From: Gammaproteobacteria bacterium | GTDB lineage: Bacteria > Pseudomonadota > Gammaproteobacteria > Pseudomonadales > Litorivicinaceae | Assembly: GCA_002730235.1 (NCBI GenBank) | Contig: PBZS01000039.1 | Coordinates: 2,382-35,150 of the forward strand | Direction: 5' to 3' | Length of the DNA stretch: 32,769 nt | Shown: one piece after another, positions 22,754 to 32,250 of the stretch | Layout: every line of letters starts with the position of its first letter | How positions within the stretch are numbered: the stretch's first letter is position 1 | The notes under the pieces: model-generated | Databases searched by the model: none | Told to the model about the DNA's origin: nothing | What the model saw: only the letters and a program-made list of their open reading frames with translations | Translations under genes and position numbers: made by a program

Positions 22754-24960
22754 TAATCTCTCTCCGCAAACGGACGGCCTACAGACAAAGTCACAGACTG
22801 ACGATTTCCCTCGGTTCGACCAAAAGAAAGATACCCAGGGCCAACCGCTGTGTCTGCGCCGATAAACAACGAGCCACCTGATAACGTATTGTCCCAGCGG
22901 AGTTGATTACGGTCCTGAAAAACGTTTCCAGCCTCTAATGAAAATCCAATAAACAAAGGTTGATCAATCGGAACGATTGCATGCTCATTGAGCCGCTGAT
23001 AACCCATAAATGAAACAAGCCCCGCGTGCCGCCCAGAGATCTCATTCGGGCTGTAGCCGGAGAGTCTCGTAAAACCACCCAGACTGTAACGTGGTGTCAC
23101 ATCAGCTAAACCTGTTTCGAATAAATAGCCAAAATATCCTTGACCCAAGAGAGTCGTCCCTGCGCTGTGATACAGCGGATACAAGATGTCGAGTGTTACA
23201 CCATCATACTGCCTCGTCGCCCCAAGCTTCGCGTCATAAATCGAATACTCACCCAGGACCCGCACGCCTTGCGTCGGAAATCCCAAAGAATCTAGGCTAT
23301 CAAAACCAACTCGAGCGAAATAACGCGAGTCATCCACTTTGGAACTCAAAGAATCCGTACCCAATAGTTTAAAATTTTTTAAATCAGATTGCCGAAAACC
23401 AATCCGAAACTCACCACGAGTATCCAGTGAATAGCCGGCGTCAAAACCGTACTCACGAGTTTCGGTTGAATAAGTCGATGTCAGCGAACCCTCCTCATAA
23501 AGCGCCCGATCCTCTCGCAAAAAGCTAACGACTGCTGAAGCGAACCAGTCAGATCCATAGTCAATTGGTTGATAAAGCTCAGACGTAACACGCGTCTTGT
23601 CGCCAAGCGTAAGCTCCGTCCGCCATTCACCTCCCAAAGGGTTGATATTGGTCGCTCGAACTACACCGTTTAAATTATAAGATGCGCGACCATCTAGACT
23701 GTCCTCCAGCGTAAATCCGAAATCCAGATAATCAGGACCCCATGCTTTTTCCTTGGTCTCAAGTGACAGACCGACCTGATCATCCTTTTCCACTACCGAC
23801 ACTTCCACCTGATCGATAGTTTCAAGTGCATAGATCTTCCCAAGATCTGATTTCAGGCGCTCGTTATCAAGCGGCTGTCCAGGCCGGACCGTCAAGCGGT
23901 TTGCAATGGTCTTACTCGATGTGCGGGGCGCATCACTAATCACCTCAACGAACGCAAGCGTCGGCGGCTCATCACGATCCAGTCGCTTGTTGTTCCATGC
24001 TGTATAGGTTTCGCTGTCGACTGCAAACGGGGCAAAAATATCAAGGACCGCAGAAAGTGACTCTCGACCAACCGCAAGCGCTTCTCCTGCTTTGTTGAAC
24101 TCAGCAGTCGCAATACCTTCTGGAAAGATTTCTATCAGCAGATCTTGATCGGTTAATTTATCTAGTTGAGCCTCAGTATTTCTGCGCGTCAAAAGGTTTG
24201 TTAACTGATCCACCACCGTAATGACCGAAGTCAATTCGTTGGTTGAATAACGGAGTGACGAGGTGTCGACCGCGATTACTCGATCAGCTCCCATATCCCG
24301 TGCTACATCGATCGGGAGATTGTTTGCAACACCCCCATCTACATATAACCGACCATCAATCTCAACAGGTGAATATACGACAGGGACAGCCATTGACGCG
24401 CGCAGTGCTGTCGCCAACGACCCTCGTTCTAATACCACCGCATCGCCCGTTGCTAAATCTGTTGCCATGGCTCGGAACGGAATCGGGAGGGCATCAAAAT
24501 CTGAGACCGTTGCAGTTTCCAGCATCAACTCATTTAGAGCGAGTGCTAGCTTTTGCCCACGAAGTGCAGCAAGTGGCAAACGAACATTTCTAGGTCCGAC
24601 CCCCAAGTCGAGCCCTAAAAAGTTACGGCCCTCAAAACTTTTATTTCGGAAACTGCGCTCGTTTCGATCCGTAACGTCGCGTAGCGTCGAATTCCAGTCA
24701 ACTGAAAGTAATTTCTCGCGAACTTCAGCCGCGCTTAAACCGGAAGCATATAGGGCCCCGATCACCGCACCCATCGACGTTCCTGCAATATAATCAATCT
24801 GAACCTCGTTAGCTTCCAACGCCTCAAGCACGGCTACGTGCGCAAAACCTCGGACCCCACCACCCGATAAAACTAAACCGGTTTTCTCGCGTGCAGACAC
24901 AATCTCAGTAATACTGAGAGTCATCAGGAGGGCAATGACGACAGGGACTGCTCTGAACAT
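22753..24960 (-). CDS. Patatin-like phospholipase with POTRA and C-terminal beta-barrel (PlpD-like, type Vd secretion)
   Basis: Signal peptide, GGGVRGFAHVAVLEAL oxyanion hole, GTSMGAVIGAL (GxSxG), DGGVANNLPIDVA (DGG), then POTRA-like segment and Omp85-like barrel. Confidence 0.9.
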   Translation of the reverse strand: MFRAVPVVIALLMTLSITEIVSAREKTGLVLSGGGVRGFAHVAVLEALEANEVQIDYIAGTSMGAVIGALYASGLSAAEVREKLLSVDWNSTLRDVTDRNERSFRNKSFEGRNFLGLDLGVGPRNVRLPLAALRGQKLALALNELMLETATVSDFDALPIPFRAMATDLATGDAVVLERGSLATALRASMAVPVVYSPVEIDGRLYVDGGVANNLPIDVARDMGADRVIAVDTSSLRYSTNELTSVITVVDQLTNLLTRRNTEAQLDKLTDQDLLIEIFPEGIATAEFNKAGEALAVGRESLSAVLDIFAPFAVDSETYTAWNNKRLDRDEPPTLAFVEVISDAPRTSSKTIANRLTVRPGQPLDNERLKSDLGKIYALETIDQVEVSVVEKDDQVGLSLETKEKAWGPDYLDFGFTLEDSLDGRASYNLNGVVRATNINPLGGEWRTELTLGDKTRVTSELYQPIDYGSDWFASAVVSFLREDRALYEEGSLTSTYSTETREYGFDAGYSLDTRGEFRIGFRQSDLKNFKLLGTDSLSSKVDDSRYFARVGFDSLDSLGFPTQGVRVLGEYSIYDAKLGATRQYDGVTLDILYPLYHSAGTTLLGQGYFGYLFETGLADVTPRYSLGGFTRLSGYSPNEISGRHAGLVSFMGYQRLNEHAIVPIDQPLFIGFSLEAGNVFQDRNQLRWDNTLSGGSLFIGADTAVGPGYLSFGRTEGNRQSVTLSVGRPFAERD

Positions 24961-24998
24961 GGGGCGGTATTTCGCTTCGTTATGTAAGTAAAGACACT

Positions 24999-26021
24999 AT
25001 GGTATCGAAAAAAAGCTGTCTCCGTGAGCCTTTGATTATAAGAACACCGCAGGGACTTTATTGCCCCAAGGCTAAGGCATACATCGATCCATGGCGCCCG
25101 GTTGCTTGTGCGCTGATCACCCATGCGCATGCCGATCATGCACGCGCTGGGTCGAGCCAGTATCATTGCGCACTCGGAGGCGAAAATATTCTCAAGAAAA
25201 GACTTGGTGAGCATGATATCCGGGCCCATGCCTATGGCGAAGTCTTCGTCCTTGGTCAAGTTAGTATTAGCTTCCATCCCGCCGGGCATGTGCTCGGATC
25301 GGCACAAATCAGGATCCACGATGGCCACTCTGTTTGGGTTATCACCGGTGACTACAAACGTGATCCAGATCCAACATGCCTGATGTTCGAATCCGTAACC
25401 TGCGATGTTTTGATAACTGAGGCCACCTTTGCGCTGCCCATTTACCGCTGGCCATCAATGGATCAGGTTATGGAACGCCTATTTTCATGGTGGGATCACC
25501 ATGTAAGGAATCATAGGACACCGGTGCTTTTGTGTTACTCGCTCGGCAAGGCACAACGCATCATGGCGGAAATCAGAAATCGCTCCGACCGATCAGTGCG
25601 CGTGCACAGCGCTGTCGCCGATCTCAATCTAGAGTACGAACGACAGGGCATTGAATTATGCCCGTGGGAACGGGCCACTGAATCCGAAAAAAAAATTTCT
25701 ACCGATTTGATCATTGCGCCACCACAAGTCGCCGGCTCTGCGTTCTTGAGACGCTTCCAACCCACTGAACTTGCGATGGCCTCTGGATGGATGCAGGTTC
25801 GTGGTGTGCGTCGTCGGTCAACAATCAATCAGGGCTTTGTTGTGAGTGACCACGCTGACTGGGATGGATTAATTAGGACTGTCAAAGAAACAGGTGCATC
25901 ACAGGTTTATGCCACTCACGGAGAGACACGTGTGTTAACACGCTATCTGAATGAATGCCTCGGTGTTGCTGCCGAGCGATTGGAGACTGCCTTTGGTATT
26001 GAGGTGGGAGCTGATCAGTGA
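24999..26021 (+). CDS. Ligase-associated DNA damage response exonuclease (metallo-beta-lactamase/beta-CASP fold)
   Basis: GLYCPKAKAYIDPWRPVACALITHAHADHARAG; GDYKRDPDPTC; VVSDHADWDGLI. Confidence 0.92.
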   Translation: MVSKKSCLREPLIIRTPQGLYCPKAKAYIDPWRPVACALITHAHADHARAGSSQYHCALGGENILKKRLGEHDIRAHAYGEVFVLGQVSISFHPAGHVLGSAQIRIHDGHSVWVITGDYKRDPDPTCLMFESVTCDVLITEATFALPIYRWPSMDQVMERLFSWWDHHVRNHRTPVLLCYSLGKAQRIMAEIRNRSDRSVRVHSAVADLNLEYERQGIELCPWERATESEKKISTDLIIAPPQVAGSAFLRRFQPTELAMASGWMQVRGVRRRSTINQGFVVSDHADWDGLIRTVKETGASQVYATHGETRVLTRYLNECLGVAAERLETAFGIEVGADQ

Positions 26022-27601
26022 ATTTTGTCGCATTGTTTCAAGCACTGGATACTAGCCAATCAACAAATTCCAAGCGGGATGCCCTGATCGCATTCATCCA
26101 ACAATCGGACCCTCTGGAGAGCGCGCTGGCGGTAGCGGCTCTGACGGATCGAACGACACGTAAACGACTCAAACCGAACGCACTGAAGCAAACCGCATAT
26201 CTGGCGTTCGGTGAAAACAGATGGCTGTTCGAGGAGTGTTACAGTGCAGTAGGTGATCTCTCTGAAACCTTAGCAATTTTGTTTGCTAATCAAGAAGCAT
26301 CACCTGAAACTACTCAGCCAGTCCTTGCTAACTGGATACACCGCCAAAAAGAGCTTGGCCGACTGGAGTTTGGGGAACTCGCTAAGGACCTACTATCGCT
26401 CTTAAAGGCCTTTGCTAAGGATGAGGCCTTCTTGTTTCTAAAACTATCATCTGGCGGCTTTCGCGTTGGAGTCAGTAAAGGCCTGGTGAATGATGCCATC
26501 GCTCGAGCAATTGCCATGGATCGTGCGATCATCGAAGAGCGTCTGATGGGTGAATTCATTGCAGATGAGGATTGGCTCCACAGACTCCAGGCTCCAGTTA
26601 CACAGGATGAGCTTGATGGGAGGCCACTACCCTTTTTACTAGCAAACCCTCTTATCAAGAGTGATCTTAATTCAATCGATCCGAGCAACGTCTTAGTGGA
26701 ATACAAATGGGATGGTATCCGAGCACAATTGATCAAAACGCGTGAAACAATTCGTCTCTGGTCTCGTGGCGATCACGACATCACAGAACAGTTCCCCGAA
26801 ATCGTTGATGCTGCCGCCACACTGCCGCCACAACTGATTCTCGATGGAGAAATTCTCGCCGGTGCACCGGATCATCTGCAAGGCTTCAGCGACCTGCAAA
26901 CACGTCTAAATCGGAAACGCATTACACACAACCTCCTTAAGACACATCCAGTTTTTTTTCGGGCCTATGACGTATTAAGACGCGATGGAGAGGATATACG
27001 AGACAAACCACTGATATATCGGAAGGAGGTTTTAGCTACTCTCGCGGTCGCGCAGAGTCCTATTACTTTCCCCAATACTCCCGAACAAATCTCAGTCATG
27101 CGTGAATCAGCGCGCGAAGCAATTGCTGAGGGCGTTATGATCAAACGATGCGATAGTCCCTATGTGTCAGGCCGTAAGGTTGGGCACTGGTGGAAATGGA
27201 AACTGGATCCAATGACGGCAGATTGCGTGCTCATTTACGCTCAGGCCGGCCATGGTCGCAGAGCGAGTTTACACAGCGATTACACACTCGCCTGCTGGAA
27301 CTCTGAGGGTAACCTTGTCCCCGTAGCAAAAGCATACTCTGGGTTAACGGACGCCGAACTCAAAGCAATGGATCGATGGATTCGAAAGCATACAGTACAA
27401 AAATTTGGACCAGTGAGACAGGTGGAACCACGACAGGTCTTCGAGATTGGGTTTGAGGGAATCGCGCGCTCAAAGCGTCATAAAAGTGGCATTGCACTTC
27501 GCTTTCCACGAATTCTGAGGTGGCGTCAAGACGTAGGAGCAAATGACGCCGATCATGTAGCACACTTCGAAACATTAATGATTGATTCTTATGCCGTTTA
27601 A
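26018..27601 (+). CDS. ATP-dependent DNA ligase (ligase-associated repair cluster type)
   Basis: EYKWDGIRAQLI (ExKxDGxR), LILDGEILAG, GVMIKR, WWKWKLDPMTADCVLIYAQAGHGRR; GTG start overlapping upstream stop. Confidence 0.95.
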   Translation: MNFVALFQALDTSQSTNSKRDALIAFIQQSDPLESALAVAALTDRTTRKRLKPNALKQTAYLAFGENRWLFEECYSAVGDLSETLAILFANQEASPETTQPVLANWIHRQKELGRLEFGELAKDLLSLLKAFAKDEAFLFLKLSSGGFRVGVSKGLVNDAIARAIAMDRAIIEERLMGEFIADEDWLHRLQAPVTQDELDGRPLPFLLANPLIKSDLNSIDPSNVLVEYKWDGIRAQLIKTRETIRLWSRGDHDITEQFPEIVDAAATLPPQLILDGEILAGAPDHLQGFSDLQTRLNRKRITHNLLKTHPVFFRAYDVLRRDGEDIRDKPLIYRKEVLATLAVAQSPITFPNTPEQISVMRESAREAIAEGVMIKRCDSPYVSGRKVGHWWKWKLDPMTADCVLIYAQAGHGRRASLHSDYTLACWNSEGNLVPVAKAYSGLTDAELKAMDRWIRKHTVQKFGPVRQVEPRQVFEIGFEGIARSKRHKSGIALRFPRILRWRQDVGANDADHVAHFETLMIDSYAV

Positions 27602-30023
27602 ACAAGTGAACAGGTATTTCAAGGACAAAGGCTTCCGTCCTTTCCCATTCCAAAAAACTGCGTGGGAACGAACAGCGAATGGTATTCATCAGTTAATCCA
27701 GTGTCCCACCGGTTCCGGTAAGACACTAGCAGCAACCGGGGCAATGATTGAGCGGCTTCTGACAGAGCCCTCCCTCAATGGTTTGCGTTTGCTCTACGTC
27801 ACCCCGCTCCGGGCAATGACAAAAGATCTGGAACTAGCCTTGAAAGATCCTTTTAAAGCAAACGAGGTGAGAATCCTAGCGAGAAATAGTGACACTTCTG
27901 CGAAAGACAGGGCCAACTTATTTCGAAAAGCCCCCCATATACTGATGACTACGCCCGAATCATTATCTGTCATCTTATCTTCACCGAAATCGATTGATCT
28001 TTTTTCAACTCTGGAGTCTATCGTCGTTGACGAATGGCATGATTTGATGAGCTCAAAACGAGGGGTGCAGATGAGCCTGTGTTTGAGCCGTCTCATGCGT
28101 CTGAGCAATCACCCAACGATAACGGGCATTTCGGCCACCCTCAGAGACCCACACTTGGCGCTTGAGGCTCTACTACCCAACGGTGTTATGGGACAACTTA
28201 CTCAAGCAGACATCGAGCGCACAGTAACCTTGAGTATCGCTGAATCAAGTGAAGATTCACGTCTACCATGGGCCGGTCATCTCGGGCTAAATCTCTTGAG
28301 GCCTGTAAGCCGGCGTCTGGTTCCAGGACAGACGACTATTCTCTTCACGAACACAAGGAACCAAGCAGAGCAATGGTATCAAGCTCTATGCATTGTGAGG
28401 ATGGATCTCTCAATCGCACTTCACCATGGATCCTTAGCAGCGAGCGCCCGACACGGCGTAGAAAAGCAACTTAAGCTAGGTGATATTGACTGTGTTGTCG
28501 CAACAAGCGCGCTGGATCTTGGAGTTGACTTCCAAGCGGTTGAAAAAATCATTCAGATTGGCTCTCCACGGTCAGTCAGTCGAATGATTCAACGGGCTGG
28601 ACGTGCGAGCCATCGACCGGGCTCCAGAACTGATGTGCTACTGGTGCCGACTAACCGACTGCATTTAAATGAATTCTCAGCGCTTGCGGATGCGCTTGAT
28701 GCAGAGTCACTCGAACCAATCCGCCCGCCAGAGCATTGTCTCGACGTACTGATCCAGCATCTTGTTACCATCGCGCTCCAAGAGCCTTGGCACCCTGATT
28801 CGATATTTAAAGAGGTAACATCATCATGGGCATACCGAGACCTCTCCCGAAAAACATTCAATCGTTTGTTGACCGTCCTTCTCAAAGGGTCGGATTCACT
28901 CGAGAAATATCCAGAGTATAGACGGCTCGAACAACGGGGAGATGGTTGTTTCGTGTTGGTCTCCAATCATGCGGCTCGAAGACATCGTATGAGTATCGGT
29001 ACTATCGTTTCTCATGCATATGTCCGAGTCAGAATGCGACGAGGTAGAAGTCTTGGTGAAGTTGAAGAATCATTTGCTGGTCGTCTAAAGCCGGGGGATA
29101 TTTTCCGATTCTCTGGTAAACGCCTCGAGACAATACGCCTATCCGAAGGGGAGTTGATCGTAAAGCCTGCCCGATCAGGGAAGAGTGGCGAGGTTCCGCG
29201 TTGGACGGGTGGACGGTTACCATTATCGGAAACGCTTGCCACCCGTGTTATGCAGGATTTTCAAAGACAACGACCTTTATCCAAACGTATTCAAAACAAA
29301 GAGTGGCTCGCCAACGCTCTACTTAAAACTGCTAGCATTCAAGGACGCATCAGTCATTGCCCACGCCAAGATATGACACTGGGCGAGCGTTTTAAGACAC
29401 GCGATGGTTATCACTTGTGTCTTTACCCGTTCGCAGGGTGGTTGGTCCATCAGGCGTTAGGACCATTAATCGCCACGCGAATCGCAAAACGAATTCCTGC
29501 GACCCTCACTGTGACTGTCAACGACTATGGCGTTGAAATATTGAGTCCAGAGCCTGAGCCTCTCGACCGTTGTGTTGAGGATTGGGGAGCAATTGTGAGC
29601 CCGGAAAGACTTAACTCCGATCTCGAACACGCATTGAACTTATCCGAGTTGGTTAAACGTCAGTTTCGCGCCACTGCCCGAATATCAGGTTTAATCTTCG
29701 AGGGCTATCCCGGTCGTCAAAAGTCATTGCGTATGTTGCAGACATCAGCTGGACTCTTATTCGACGTGCTGAGTCAATACGATCCAATGCATGTTTTGCT
29801 CGAACAGGCCAAATATGACGTGCTACGGGATGAGTTTGATATGGAACGACTTAAAAAGACACTTAATACACTCACCCAGCACAGACTCACCGTGAAGGCG
29901 ATTCATCAACCATCGCCACTAGCGTTACCGCTGGTAATCGATCGATTAAGTGCACGATTATCAACTGAGACAGTAGCCGAGCGGATGGCGCGCCTGACGA
30001 GAGGTTTTAATGCAACCGCTTGA
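27591..30023 (+). CDS. Ligase-associated DEXH-box (Lhr-type) DNA helicase
   Basis: CPTGSGKTLAATGAMIE, VVDEWHDLMSSKRGVQ, GISATL, QRAGRASHRPG; ATG at 27591 preferred over TTG at 27582. Confidence 0.95.
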   Translation: MPFKQVNRYFKDKGFRPFPFQKTAWERTANGIHQLIQCPTGSGKTLAATGAMIERLLTEPSLNGLRLLYVTPLRAMTKDLELALKDPFKANEVRILARNSDTSAKDRANLFRKAPHILMTTPESLSVILSSPKSIDLFSTLESIVVDEWHDLMSSKRGVQMSLCLSRLMRLSNHPTITGISATLRDPHLALEALLPNGVMGQLTQADIERTVTLSIAESSEDSRLPWAGHLGLNLLRPVSRRLVPGQTTILFTNTRNQAEQWYQALCIVRMDLSIALHHGSLAASARHGVEKQLKLGDIDCVVATSALDLGVDFQAVEKIIQIGSPRSVSRMIQRAGRASHRPGSRTDVLLVPTNRLHLNEFSALADALDAESLEPIRPPEHCLDVLIQHLVTIALQEPWHPDSIFKEVTSSWAYRDLSRKTFNRLLTVLLKGSDSLEKYPEYRRLEQRGDGCFVLVSNHAARRHRMSIGTIVSHAYVRVRMRRGRSLGEVEESFAGRLKPGDIFRFSGKRLETIRLSEGELIVKPARSGKSGEVPRWTGGRLPLSETLATRVMQDFQRQRPLSKRIQNKEWLANALLKTASIQGRISHCPRQDMTLGERFKTRDGYHLCLYPFAGWLVHQALGPLIATRIAKRIPATLTVTVNDYGVEILSPEPEPLDRCVEDWGAIVSPERLNSDLEHALNLSELVKRQFRATARISGLIFEGYPGRQKSLRMLQTSAGLLFDVLSQYDPMHVLLEQAKYDVLRDEFDMERLKKTLNTLTQHRLTVKAIHQPSPLALPLVIDRLSARLSTETVAERMARLTRGFNATA

Positions 30024-30651
30024 GTTTGGAAAGGACCAATTCGTGGCACGAGCTGACCGTACATTATTCCATCAAGAGACTCAGACGCTATTCCTCAGTG
30101 ATCTTCACTTAGGTAAAGGTGCTCATTTTCGACAATCTGGAATTCCAGTGCCAGATGACAGCGAGTCTAATGATCTTGATCGATTGATCGATGCAGTCAA
30201 TTATACAAAAAGCAACACGGTATGGATCCTCGGTGATCTGTTTCATCATCCACGATCGATTACGCATACCCAGATGGATCGTTGGATCGTTAAATTCCAA
30301 AAATTACATACCACGCTAAAAGTGATTCTCGGTAATCACGATCGAGACGCGCAACCACTTGCAAAAAAGCTTGGCTTCGCAATCTATCCAGAGCCCACCA
30401 ATTGGCACGGTATCGAGCTCGCACATCATCCTGACAACCGATCTGGTTATCGGATTGCCGGGCACGTCCACCCTCAGGTGGAGCTGAAAGCTGCAACCGA
30501 TCATCTTTCCTGTTCATGTTTTGCAATTCAAAACCAACGATTACTTCTGTTACCCGCGTTCACCAAGTTCTCTGGGGGACCTCGCTTGACACCCGGTGAT
30601 GCTCTGTGTTTTCCGATCATCGGTGATCAGGTATTGCCTCCACCCAATTAG
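30010..30651 (+). CDS. pdeM: Ligase-associated DNA damage response endonuclease PdeM (metallophosphoesterase)
   Basis: FLSDLHLGKGAHFR, ILGDLFHH, VILGNHDRD, GHVHPQVEL. Confidence 0.94.
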   Translation: MQPLEFGKDQFVARADRTLFHQETQTLFLSDLHLGKGAHFRQSGIPVPDDSESNDLDRLIDAVNYTKSNTVWILGDLFHHPRSITHTQMDRWIVKFQKLHTTLKVILGNHDRDAQPLAKKLGFAIYPEPTNWHGIELAHHPDNRSGYRIAGHVHPQVELKAATDHLSCSCFAIQNQRLLLLPAFTKFSGGPRLTPGDALCFPIIGDQVLPPPN

Positions 30652-30681
30652 ACCCCACTTCTTGACAAGGGGAGGGCAAAT

Positions 30682-31140
30682 ATGCGCTGGCTATTCTGTC
30701 TCATAATCGGAGTTTCATCTGTTTCCTTGGGATTCGATAAAACTCCGTCACCCAAATTTTCACCGATGGATGTCGTAGAAATTGTTCTCGGGGGAATGGC
30801 GGATAATGACTCCCCCACACCCGATGCTGGTCTTCAGCAAGCATTTCAATTCGCAAGCCCCTCCAATAAAAGAACAATCGGCCCGTTTTGGCATTTCAAA
30901 GCGATCGTTGAGCAGCCGGCATATGCGCCTCTCATAAACCATGGGAGTCGAACACTCGGTAAGTTGAAGTTCACGGGTAACAACGCAGCATCTGTGCCTC
31001 TGGTGGTAGTGGGAATAAATGGAGAGGTAGCTGGTTATCTATGGTCTCTTTCAAAACAAACAGGCGGTAGTTATGTCGACAGTTGGATGACCGACTCAGT
31101 AGTCCGCGTCCCGCTGGGGCCTAAATTGAACGCGCTCTGA
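30682..31140 (+). CDS. Predicted secreted DUF4864-like protein
   Basis: N-terminal signal peptide MRWLFCLIIGVSSVSLG; QQAFQFASPSNKRTIGPFWHFKAIVEQPAYAPLINH pattern recalled from DUF4864. Confidence 0.65.
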   Translation: MRWLFCLIIGVSSVSLGFDKTPSPKFSPMDVVEIVLGGMADNDSPTPDAGLQQAFQFASPSNKRTIGPFWHFKAIVEQPAYAPLINHGSRTLGKLKFTGNNAASVPLVVVGINGEVAGYLWSLSKQTGGSYVDSWMTDSVVRVPLGPKLNAL

Positions 31141-31427
31141 TGTACAGTATTATCACTGAACCCGAAAATATGTGGCTCCATTCTCGTGAATATCAGAGGC
31201 TAATCAAGTGGTTTCAACGCCGACGGCACGAACTTGGGCTCGATCAAATGCAAGACGGTGATCCTATGGATCCGCATCATCCCTACAATCAAGCGTTTGA
31301 TGCGCTCTGCAAGGAAGCAGAAAGGCACTGGCGTAGTGAACGAAATTATTGGCCATCCCCCTTGCAACTCTCTCACGCCTTCTTTCAAATGAAGGATCCC
31401 ATTCGACAAGATGAATTCACAGCATGA
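31140..31427 (+). CDS. Conserved-looking hypothetical protein, 95 aa
   Basis: Translationally coupled at both ends (TGATG with upstream stop; ATGA with folM); Trp/His-rich, no family recognised. Confidence 0.75.
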   Translation: MYSIITEPENMWLHSREYQRLIKWFQRRRHELGLDQMQDGDPMDPHHPYNQAFDALCKEAERHWRSERNYWPSPLQLSHAFFQMKDPIRQDEFTA

Positions 31428-32134
31428 CCGATCCTATACTTATCACAGGCGGGGCAACGCGTCTGGGCTTTGCACTCGCGACGCACTATCTCGAAAACAA
31501 CCAGCCCGTTGTGGTCACCTTCCGGACCGAACGGCCCGGGCTTAAGCAGCTCGAGCAAGCAGGTGCGATCTGTGTCCATGCAGATTTCTCGACTGACGCT
31601 GGAATAACCGCGGCAGCCGATACCCTGAAAGGTCGGTGTGAGGTACTACAATCGATCGTTCATAATGCCTCAAGCTGGTTGACAGATCCTGGTGGAACAC
31701 GCGATTTATCGAATCTTACACTCATGATGCGAATTCACGTCGGAGCATCGATGGCCCTAACTGAGGCCCTTAAACATGCGCTATTGAAATCGAACAATCC
31801 GTCAGTGGTCAACATTTCCGACCACGTTGCTAGCCGTGGGAGTGATCAACACATGGCCTATGCTGCCTCGAAGAGCGCCATGTTAAACCTTACCAAAAGC
31901 CAGGCCAAAAAGTACGCCCCCAGGATTCGTGTAAACGCGTTGTGTCCAGCGCTTCTTGAATTCCGTCACGATGATGATGCAGGCTACCGTTTACGAACCA
32001 TCGAGAAAAGTGTGTTACAGCGAGTACCGGGATATGGGGTCGCAATTGAAGCGATTTGTTATCTTCAGTCTAACGTCTATACCACAGGCACAATCCTTCC
32101 ATTAGATGGTGGTCGTCCACTGAGAATGCCTTAA
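31424..32134 (+). CDS. folM: FolM-like dihydromonapterin reductase (SDR family)
   Basis: ITGGATRLGFALATHYLENNQPVVVTFRTE; VHNASSW; YAASKSAMLNLTKSQAKKYAPRIRVNALCPALLEF. Confidence 0.8.
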   Translation: MTDPILITGGATRLGFALATHYLENNQPVVVTFRTERPGLKQLEQAGAICVHADFSTDAGITAAADTLKGRCEVLQSIVHNASSWLTDPGGTRDLSNLTLMMRIHVGASMALTEALKHALLKSNNPSVVNISDHVASRGSDQHMAYAASKSAMLNLTKSQAKKYAPRIRVNALCPALLEFRHDDDAGYRLRTIEKSVLQRVPGYGVAIEAICYLQSNVYTTGTILPLDGGRPLRMP

Positions 32135-32215
32135 AAATTAGCGCAACTTTTTATGAAATTGATCTGTCACAGGTAGAGATTGGTGGAAGTGCCTAGCCGA
32201 TCGGGGTTGAAATAT

Positions 32216-32240
32216 CATGAAAACCATGTAGGTTTTTATG
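32216..32240 (+). promoter_or_regulatory. Hairpin immediately upstream of HNH gene ribosome binding site
   Basis: CATGAAAACC-ATGTA-GGTTTTTATG, 10-bp stem with one G-T wobble, then AGGAG. Confidence 0.5.
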
Positions 32241-32250
32241 AGGAGAGTTG

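Noticed and set aside
24263-24793. 176-aa plus-strand ORF antisense to the patatin gene
   Set aside because: Low-complexity Ser/Arg/Ala-rich shadow ORF opposite a strongly supported coding frame; no RBS or recognised motif.
30662-30667. Perfect TTGACA before the DUF4864-like gene
   Set aside because: No acceptable -10 hexamer at 16-18 nt spacing; not called a promoter.
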